From Chaetoderma sp. LZ-2023a (Eukaryota > Mollusca > Caudofoveata > Chaetodermatida > Chaetodermatidae), in contig CM067366.1 in NCBI GenBank assembly GCA_034401795.1, forward strand, positions 83,315,647-83,379,646: a stretch of 64,000 bases of DNA, written 5' to 3'. This document shows, piece by piece, positions 56,110-64,000 of the stretch. Made by a program: the position numbers and the translations under genes. Under the pieces are notes generated by a model. That model had not been told where the DNA came from and made no database searches. It was given only the letters and a program-made list of their open reading frames with translations. Positions within the stretch are counted from its first letter, which is position 1. Each line of letters opens with the position of its first letter.

Positions 56110-56760
56110 AGCCCGAGACCCACACATGGTCTAGAAGCATGCTGTCCAAGACCAAATGGCATCCAACAACTGGAAAAGCTCCAGAGATTGAAGCTAAAGC
56201 ACACTTAATCACTCCCGCTTAGATGTGCAGACGTTGCAGTATACACACTGCTGGATGCTGAACCAGTCGAGGCGACCATCGATACGCCATCGATAAGAAA
56301 GTTCGTTCACTCTACGGAAACATATTCAGGAGTCCAGACACTAAAGCGCATCAGCTGGCAAAACAACAAGTAGCAGTCAAGGCACTTGGAGCTATTAGCT
56401 GGTTTTCACTCGTAAAAAGGGTTCTTTGTAAATACGACTTGCCATCAGCGTGGAAACTGTTTGCCACCCCAATCGGACAGCCTAAGTGGAAGTCAATGGT
56501 GATGAAGGCTATGGAAAGCTACTGGGCGGAAAATGGCGTTCAGAAGTCGGTGAGAAAACATCATTGACGTACCTAAACCCGAAAACGGTACACATGGGTC
56601 GGGCACGCCATGTGTGGACAACAGTGCACTCTAACAGCAGGGAGGTTGAGAAAGCAGCAGTGAAGATCAAACTGCTAACGGAGACATAGATCCTACAGAG
56701 CAATCGGGAAAGGTTTAATAGCATGCAATTCGCAACAACGCTTATTCCGTAATCAATTAA
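56110..56760 (+). pseudogene. LINE ORF2 C-terminal fragment
   Basis: A plus-strand remnant of the region after the reverse transcriptase. Segments: D-K-K-V-R-S-L-Y-G-N-I-F-R; A-I-S-W-F-S-L-V-K-R-V-L-C-K-Y; A-W-K-L-F-A-T-P-I-G. After a frame change (about 56500) it gives K-T-S-L-T-Y-L-N-P-K, G-R-A-R-H-V-W and A-A-V-K-I-K-L-L-T-E-T, a stop, then I-L-Q-S-N-R-E-R-F-N. The order S-L-x-Y-L-N ... H-x-V-W ... A-x-x-K-x-K-L-L-T-x-T-Y-I-L-Q-x-x-R is one I recall from invertebrate LINE polyproteins. The terminal zinc motif is missing. Confidence 0.65.
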
Positions 56761-56789
56761 GCATTCTTGGCGAACCTAGCCACACCATT

Positions 56790-57060
56790 CATGACGTAAT
56801 TGGTTATGACGTTATCCTACGCGTCGCGTAGTTGATTATGGTGTCATATGATTAACTAAGAACCTGCAATCCTGCCTTACATAGTCCCACGGACTAGTAA
56901 AGGCGCAGATTCACACCATAATGTTTGAAGATTAAATAAAATTAAACATGGCGTGCCCGACCTATTTGTATTGTATGAAATTGAATTAGAGACACGCATC
57001 CATAATTTAACTTTACTATTCAAAAGGATGCATAAATTTGTCAATCAATTTGTTAATAGG
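56790..57060. repeat. MITE family A tail and degraded family B copy
   Basis: CATGACGTAATTGGTTATGA and CGTAGTTGATTATGGTGTCA (A tail, 56790-56850). Then GGCGCAGATTCACACCATAA and GAAATTGAATTAGAGACACG (B, 56905-57010). Confidence 0.6.
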
Positions 57061-57774
57061 TATCCATAATTTAATTATTGAAATATACATATTTCGAATT
57101 CTACACAACAAAGCAGCAACACGTGTGCATACGTGACCGGGGATATTGCTGTAAAATGCGTTATTTAAATTATCAATTTTGTCACTTTGTAAAGGCTGTA
57201 TCCTATGTTCTTTTGATTGAACAGATCATCATCACGATCCGGATATGAGGCCGACAAAATTAATGGCATAAATTTGTATAAAGCCTGTCGAATTTTTTAG
57301 GATAGGGTGTCCCTGATTCAATTAACATCACCTAGAGAAACGCTACTTCTCTGAATTCTGAAAACACACATCTTGTCACTGAGATTTCTACGCACAGGTA
57401 AATATATATTGTCATAATAAATCCTTATTTTGATCGGGAATCTATTTCCTAATCCATTCAGTCACATTGTACACATTTTCGGACTTTTCGGATGTTTCGA
57501 ATTTTCAAGATCCTTTCAGATTTTCGTGATTTTTTTCCCGGATCACGCCAGACGTTGATGAATCCTAGTCATGGAGTATGGCCACCACCTTTCGTGTGTT
57601 ACAATTTGAGGCAAATCGGACCAGTAGTTTTAAGTAGGTGGTCGATTTGGTCTGATCCGGATTCGCGTACTTTTATCCAGACCACCTCCAAAATCTGTAC
57701 ATCCTCTTACGCGGCAAGTTCCTTCGATGTGTTAGCATTTGAGCTGAATTGACTTGGTAGCAATTTAAATACAG
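57061..57774. other. No recognised gene
   Basis: AT-rich. Short frames only. Confidence 0.5.
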
Positions 57775-57916
57775 GCACAGACTGACTGACCGACCGACCG
57801 ACGTACCAACAGGCAGGTACGCAGACAGACAGACAGACAGGCTAGCTGGCCGACAGACAGACAGCCAGGCAGGCATGTACGCACGGAGGCAGACAGGTAG
57901 TTAGGCAGGCATGTTC
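57775..57916. repeat. (ACAG)/(ACCG)-type microsatellite at LINE 3' end
   Basis: ACCG, ACAG and GGCAGGCA units in tandem. They sit at the 3' terminus of the minus-strand LINE that follows. Confidence 0.85.
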
Positions 57917-60150
57917 ATGTTCACGTTTTATTCACTCAGGCTTTACATAAAGCATATCAGGGGAAATATTTTACAATTAATATATTGGCGGTAGATATAA
58001 ATTACATATTTCATATGTGTTACTAGTATAGCATTAAGATGTAACAGAGCATCGCTCTTTCTCATAAATCCTATGTACAGTTTGTTATCACATTAGCATT
58101 TTAAGGCTTAATTATAATGGTCATATACGCGGACAAGTTAGATAGAGACGGCATCATTGTATGCAAGTTTAAAATCACGAGTTATATCTTTTTCTTCGCA
58201 TGGATAAGATATTTACAGAGGTTTATTAGCACAGTCGTGTTGCATATTGAAAGGAGCCCTTTTGTTTTTCCTATTGTGTGATTGGTAGTGTAATACTCAG
58301 AGATATATTTTGTCTGTTTGTTTTATATTTGGGACAGACAAAAAGAATGTGCAGTTCATCCTCTACACAGTTACATATATCACAAAAACGTTCACTCCTT
58401 TCCGTTCCCGTCCACCTCCCAGTCTCAATGGCTAATTTGTGATTTAGAGTTCTAAAATGGCATAATATTATCGCATCACAGCGGGGTAGAATTGAGAAGT
58501 ATCGTTCCCATTTTACTTCGTTTTTTATTTTGTTTTAGAATGATAACCGGCTTGACTAGCTGATGTCAGTCTACATTTCTCTTTAAATTGATTTTCTAAA
58601 ACTATTTGTACCTGATTAGTTAATTGTGTTTTATTTATGTTGTCTTTCTCAAATACTTCAGCATAACCTGTTAATGTTAGGATTGCTTTTATCTTCTCTA
58701 TTCATTTAAACTTTATATTCTTTTTTCGCGCCATAGTGTAGACTAATATAATAACGTATAGATGACAGTTTTCCGTATCCTGCATTTACTATGTCAGCCG
58801 AGGTCCGAATCATATTGCATTGTATCTTTATGTGTAGGGGGTATTTTCCTAGTTCGGTATAGATCATTTATTTGGTGTACTCTTTTTCATGTGTAAAAGG
58901 ATTTTGTAAAATTTTAATTGACAAGTCTCAAGCAGACCAGTGTTCTCAAAACCCCAAATTTCAGATGCATATAGCTTTACTGGTGAGACCATGCAATCAA
59001 AAAGTTAACATTGTAAGTCAATTGGTACATTATTTTCTTTAATCTTTTGCGTAAGGGCGTACATTGTCTTTATTCCTTGTTTCAACATGAGAAAACAATA
59101 CCATTATATTTGAAAAGGACTCCTAGGAATAGATATTCATCGACTATTTCGATGTCATGACCTCCAATTTGTAATCGTGGCTGATTGGTTTTCTTGCGCT
59201 TTTGAAATATTATTATTTTAGTTTTAGATACATTATCTTTCAACTTCCATTCATTACAGTAATCTTGGAATGTATCTAAAGCATTTTGGAGAGCTGTTGG
59301 TGATTCCGCCATTATTATAGTGTCGTCCGCATATAAGAGCGCAATTAAATATAGGCATAGGCGTAAATCATCAGCCATTTCACTGATTGATGGCAGTCCT
59401 AGAATATGGCGTTCTTCTAAATAGACTTCCAGGTTATTTAAGAATATTAAAAAAAAGAAAAGGTGACAAATTTATTTTTAAAATTTGTAAAACCTTACAA
59501 GGGAATATTTCCGATTCAGCCGAATTATGAAGGACAAATGATTTTATTGACGTATAACATATTATGGATGACGTTTAAAAACTGTCCTCAGAGTCCGCTT
59601 CTTATCTATTTTCTCAAAAAATTCCATTTCTCCGGACCACATCGAAGTTCTGTTTAAAATCAATAAAGCAACAGTATAATTTTATATTTTCAGAAAATAG
59701 AAGTTGTTATATTAAATATCGTGAACATATATTGTCCAGTGTTGATCTGCCTTTTCTAAATCCATTCTGTGCATCCGAGATAGTTTCGTTATTTTTCAGC
59801 TATGCATTTAATCCGGTGTTCAATATCGTAGTGAATAGTTTTCCCATGCAGCTTAATACGGTTATTGTACGATAGTTTGACGCATCTGACTCGTCTCCGT
59901 TTTTCTAGTATATTTTTGTTATTTTTCCTATAGGCCAAGTTTCAGGTAGCAAACCTTTGTCAAATATTAGGTTTAATAATTGTTCATAGATAGGGAGCAT
60001 TATATGGCTTGTAAATTTAGTATATTCATTCAGAATTTGTTTTGTTCCACTTGCTTTGTTGTTTGAAAGCTTATTAATTGCTGTTTGTATTTGTTTACCC
60101 CAGTAAAGTGTTCACAAAGAGAGGTTATATCAATATTACCATTATTAGCT
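57917..60150 (-). pseudogene. LINE reverse transcriptase and 3' end, 5'-truncated
   Basis: Reading from about 60150 downwards, segments in order are I-D-I-T-S-L-C-E-H-F; K-G-L-L-P-E-T-W-P-I-G-K-I-T-K-I; N-G-D-E-S-D-A-S-N-Y-R-T-I-T-V-L-S; D-A-Q-N-G-F-R-K-G-R-S-T; L-S-P-F-L-F...F-L-N-N-L-E; L-L-Y-A-D-D-T-I-I-M-A-E-S (YADD box, about 59340-59300); V-S-K-T-K-I-I-I-F; and E-I-W-G-F-E-N-T-G-L-L near 58930. All RT blocks are in the right order, but stops and frameshifts abound. The minus-strand 3' end has a GAATAAA polyadenylation-like signal at about 57930, just before the microsatellite. No endonuclease is present. It resembles Jockey/CR1-type LINEs. Confidence 0.85.
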
Positions 60151-61050
60151 CCGTCCGTTGTGTGTCCGTCGTCCGTCCGTCCGCCCGTCGTTCGTCGTCC
60201 ATCAACTTTTGCTTTAAACGACTTCTTCTCAAGAACCACTCGGTCGATTTCAATTATATTTGGCAGGAAGCATCCTGAGGACATAGGGATCCAAGTTTGT
60301 TCAAATGAACCCGATCGGCGAATTTGGTCGATGTCCATCTTGGATTTCGGACGATTTTAGGAAACGTCATTAAAAATTTTCTCCGAAACCGCTTGAGGAA
60401 TTAATTCAAGCCTCGTGAAACCTCATCTGGGGCAAGAGATACGCTAAGTTTATCCAAGAGGTCTTGATTGACCAAATGGTTCGGCGGTCATCTTAGATGA
60501 CCTGGATTTCCCGAAAATAACTTCTTGTTCAAAGGAAAGTGATCCGTCAGAAAACATGGACTCCGTGGGCTAATCGAAATGTACCATATTTGGCGGCCGT
60601 ATTGATTTTTTTATTTGATGGATTTTGAGGCCGAAATTGTTTTTATATATGTTTGTGCGTATTCTGATTTCATATTTGCCATTTTTAAAGCTGTTGGATA
60701 AACGGTTTGGCGGCCATCTTGGATCTTTTTCCTGCCAAAAACTCCCATGCCAAAGCAGTGGGAAATTTAAAATGTCTTCTCGAGAAACACTTGACCAATT
60801 TCAAGTATATTTGGCATGAAGCATTCTGAGGGCATAGAGGCCCGTGTGTGTTCAAACAAAGCCGATCGGCCAATTTGGCTGGTTGCCATCTCTGATTTTG
60901 GCTAATTATTTTTAATGTTTTTAAAAATCTTCTCCGAAACCGCTTGGGGGATCAATTCAAAACGCATGAAATATCATCTAGGGCAAGAGCTGCACCAAGT
61001 TTGTTCAAGGGAATTGGATTGGCCAAACTCATTTCAAAGACTACTAAACA
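60151..61050. repeat. Two diverged copies of a 500-600 bp noncoding repeat
   Basis: AACGACTTCTTCTCAAGAACCACTCGG (60217) corresponds to AAATGTCTTCTCGAGAAACACTTG (60769). Both units then share TTTCAA.TATATTTGGCA..AAGCAT, CCGATCGGC.AATTTGG, TTCTCCGAAACCGCTTG and TCATCT.GGGCAAGAG. GGCGGCCATCTTGGAT-type words lie between them. Confidence 0.75.
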
Positions 61051-61500
61051 ATCCACCAACAATTTCGACAAAATATTAGCGCGCTCAAGGAGTCCAGGTG
61101 AACGGCACAGGCCCTTGGTCCTCTTATTGTCTTTAACTTTACTTTTGCTGTTAATAATCTTTCAATATGCTTTGTTATCTGTTCTTCTAAGTGTACGAAG
61201 TTTGGCGTGAATTTTGGTGCGCATATTTTCTGCGTGTATTTTTATCGTTTTTTATATGCTTTGCTGGCATCTTTTAACAGTTGTTTATTTAGCTGTGTCT
61301 TATTAGTGTTACAGGCGATCGCAATACCTCTTCCCCTTACGGGTCGCGGGTAACAAAGGCAAAATATAAATTACAATTATTATAATACAGAAGCTACATT
61401 CGAACATCAGATTTATAACATTTAATAGAAGAATGCTTTCTGTCATTTCAAGGATAATAGATTAACGACAGTAAGCCTCTGAATCTTGAATTCCCAGAAA
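61051..61500. other. No recognised gene
   Basis: AT-rich, featureless. Confidence 0.5.
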
Positions 61501-62075
61501 CTCAATTTCAAGGTAGCAATACAGGGAAGTTGTTGGATATTTTGAAACTAATTTGACAAGAACCAGCTCCAGGTCAAATTAGAGTCAAAATATTCAACAA
61601 CATATGTATTAAATTGTACATAAGATGTTCATACTCTGCCTTAAGGGTTCATAGAATTAATTTAATTTGGTTTGTTAATGGACCTTTCCGGTTTTAGCCA
61701 TGCCCCGTCCATCTCTAGCTAAGCGCCACCCACACCTAGCTCGTGTTCGGATCCATCGGTCTCCGAACACCATGACTATCAATTTAAAAAACCTACACAG
61801 ATAAGCTGTTGAATATTTTTGAAACTAATTTGACTGGGTGCTGTTGTTGCCTAAGGCAGCAACAGCGCCCAGTCAAATTAGTTTCAAAATATTCAACAGT
61901 ATGTTTATTAAATAGCAAAGAGTTACAAAGACATAAAATTCATGCAACTTGTCGGACCATTTGAGATTTGGTGACGGTCTATATGGAACTCTTTGGGACG
62001 TAATGATTGTGACGTCATCGTATATGCGCTGAGCTGATTATGACGTCATACGAGGTCAGATGATGGATGGATACT
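61501..62075. repeat. MITE family A, most complete copy, two hairpins
   Basis: A first hairpin is at 61528-61605 (TTGAAACTAATTTGACAAG ... GGTCAAATTAGAGTCAAAAT). The body follows from 61680 (GGACCTTTCCGGTTTTAGCC, CCGTCCATCTCTAGCTAAGC). A second, near-perfect hairpin is at 61806-61899 (45-46 bp arms, TAA loop). The tail is TGTGACGTCATCG ... GATTATGACGTCATACGAGG. Confidence 0.85.
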
Positions 62076-62289
62076 CTGGAAAGGTGAATTACTACGTTTA
62101 CGTATATATTGTCCACATATCGGTTTATAACGTGGTATGGACAGTTTCGTCGAATGCAGAGCCGAATTAAGGCAATGGCTAACGGGGCTATAGTCTCGGG
62201 GCCGCGAATGATGAAAGGTCCCTAATCAGTCCCAAGTATCGCATTTTACCCATTTGAACCAGTAATCTCACCATTTCGCATTTATAGCC

Positions 62290-62350
62290 ATGCTCTACGT
62301 AAGATGTTGAATATTTTGAAACCTGTTTGACTGGCAGCTGGTGCTGCATT
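62290..62350. repeat. MITE family A core fragment
   Basis: GATGTTGAATATTTTGAAAC...TTTGACTGGCAGCTGGTGCT, one arm only. Confidence 0.6.
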
Positions 62351-62402
62351 ATATTTAATAGAGGTTTTACACATACGTAACGAATTTATTATATTGGGAG
62401 TC

Positions 62403-62857
<455 letters not shown>

Positions 62858-63540
62858 CGAAGTGAACGCACGCGTTTATTTAGCTCTGCAATTGCTGACC
62901 GAATTTTCTAGTTTCTAGCGTGATTTTGTAGATAGATTTTATACATATATTTCGTATTAGTATTTCCTTTCAAAATTTATGTTTAATTTGTAAATTCTTG
63001 TCTTGGTTGGAGCGGATTTTGTGTCTCCATTTTCTTAAGGCACTCCTCTTAGCTGGCGGTTTCCGTCATTTAATAGGTCTCCTCTTACTGTGGTCAATGC
63101 AATACATTTCTCCCCGCGCCAGTATGCTATTTCTATAATTTGTTGGCTAGCTCATTCTATTTGGCAAGATCGCTTGAGTGAGTAGATTTAATACCTTTGT
63201 GATTTTGTAAGCGCAAGCCTAATACTTTGATTATATAAATCGTTATAGTCAGTTGGCTGTCCCCGGTCAACTCGAACAGACTACCAAATATATGACTGTA
63301 ATATGTTAGTATGCATTAGGAAACCACTTCAATCGGTTAGGTGCTAGTAAACCACTTAATAAGTGGTTCAAACTAACAAATATACGACTGTACTCTCTAT
63401 TCGTATATTTGTTGGTAGACGTCAGAGTTTGAAAAGGGAACACTGTTTATTTAGTGTTTAGCTCTTTCCCCGACGTCATGGTGTTATATATTTGTATTAT
63501 ATATTGTAGTAGTATGGGTTTCCTCTCTGTATAAAACACC
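62858..63540 (+). other. 5' UTR of LINE copy 3
   Basis: 683 bp, closely similar to 15621-16299 throughout. It conserves the hairpin ACAAATATACGACTGTACTC...TTCGTATATTTGT (about 63376-63413) and AACCACTTAATAAGTGGTT (about 63351-63369). Confidence 0.85.
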
Positions 63541-64000
63541 ATGGCAACCTATAAGCATATCCTAAGCCTTAAAATAACAACTAAGGGGTGGGGTGTCACG
63601 GCTACCGACGTGTATCATGGGTTAAAGGACGTCGTTGGCGCGGGACCTGCTGCTTAGCAGGGGCTTATCAACGTTACTAAAACTGTATGGAATGTAACAG
63701 TGTCAAATGAGGGGGTCAAGGAAAAGCTTCTAGAATGTGTTCTTATTGTAAAAGGCGAAGTTTGTAACGTGGAGGACATCGAGTCAGATAGGTTGCTAGG
63801 GAAGATGAAAGTTCCACTAGAAATTCCAGATGACAGAATCATGAATGAACTCAAGAAGTATGGCAAAGTGCAAAAGGTTGAACGGGAAACGTATCCTTTT
63901 GACAGAACGCTAGAAAACGGTGTAAGACGCATCTGGTTTGATAAAGTGGATAGCCCTTTACCAAGCAGATTGACGCTTGATGGCAGCTTTGTCCTGCCCT
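63541..64000 (+). pseudogene. Tx1-like LINE ORF1, copy 3, runs off the window
   Basis: The plus-strand frame from M-A-T-Y-K-H-I-L-S-L is open to the window edge apart from TAG at codon 39 (63655-63657). Segments: T-D-V-Y-H-G-L-K-D-V-V-G-A-G-P; V-K-E-K-L-L-E-C-V-L-I-V-K-G-E-V; K-V-P-L-E-I-P-D-D-R-I; K-Y-G-K-V-Q-K-V-E-R-E-T. This has the layout of an RNA-recognition-like domain before the zinc knuckles, which would lie beyond 64000. Copy 1 has Leu (TTA) at or next to the TAG position, so TAG is probably a mutation. This is the best-preserved copy. A 92-codon minus-strand frame here is a shadow. Confidence 0.82.

Overview
This is a repeat-dominated window of animal nuclear DNA. The evidence is several families of non-LTR and LTR retrotransposons, a Tc1 transposon with TA target duplications, a Polinton/Maverick-like remnant, foldback MITEs, and long tri- and tetranucleotide microsatellites. 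I see no host gene with convincing exons, no rRNA, no tRNA and no CRISPR. The mix suggests a marine invertebrate, perhaps a mollusc or other lophotrochozoan. That guess rests on general familiarity, not on a diagnostic gene.

Layout. 1-2.1 kb: minus-strand 5' part of a Tx1-like LINE abutting an (ACT)n array. 5-7.2 kb: MITEs. 7.35-10.6 kb: internally deleted Ty3/gypsy element with both LTRs and a probable 5-bp target duplication. 11.5-12.6 kb: fragments of a repeated cysteine-rich protein family and of a reverse transcriptase. 15.4-24.6 kb: a composite locus with (AGT)n, a second LINE 5' end, a GC-richer decayed Polinton/Maverick-like block holding a near-perfect 409-bp palindrome, then another (AGT)n. 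25-29.3 kb: microsatellites and nested MITEs. 30.5-35 kb: a gag-like ORF followed by a 2.8-kb noncoding repeat. 35.3-38.2 kb: MITEs and two repeated-protein fragments. 40.9-41.4 kb: a minisatellite running into (GCGT)n. 42.5-44.16 kb: an apparently intact Tc1 element. 45-48.2 kb: a LINE RNase H tail and tandem duplications. 50.4-55.8 kb: a second gypsy-like remnant followed by a second copy of the 2.8-kb repeat. 56.1-60.15 kb: two further LINE fragments. 60.1-62.3 kb: noncoding repeats and MITEs. 62.4-64 kb: (AGT)n and a third copy of the first LINE, running off the window.

Main observation. All three copies of the Tx1-like LINE begin directly against an (AGT)n array in the same orientation relative to the element, and the 15.6-kb copy is followed by another (AGT)n array in the same orientation. 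This is what a LINE that inserts specifically into AGT/ACT microsatellites would leave. Almost every coding unit carries stops, frameshifts or deletions. The Tc1 transposase is the clear exception.
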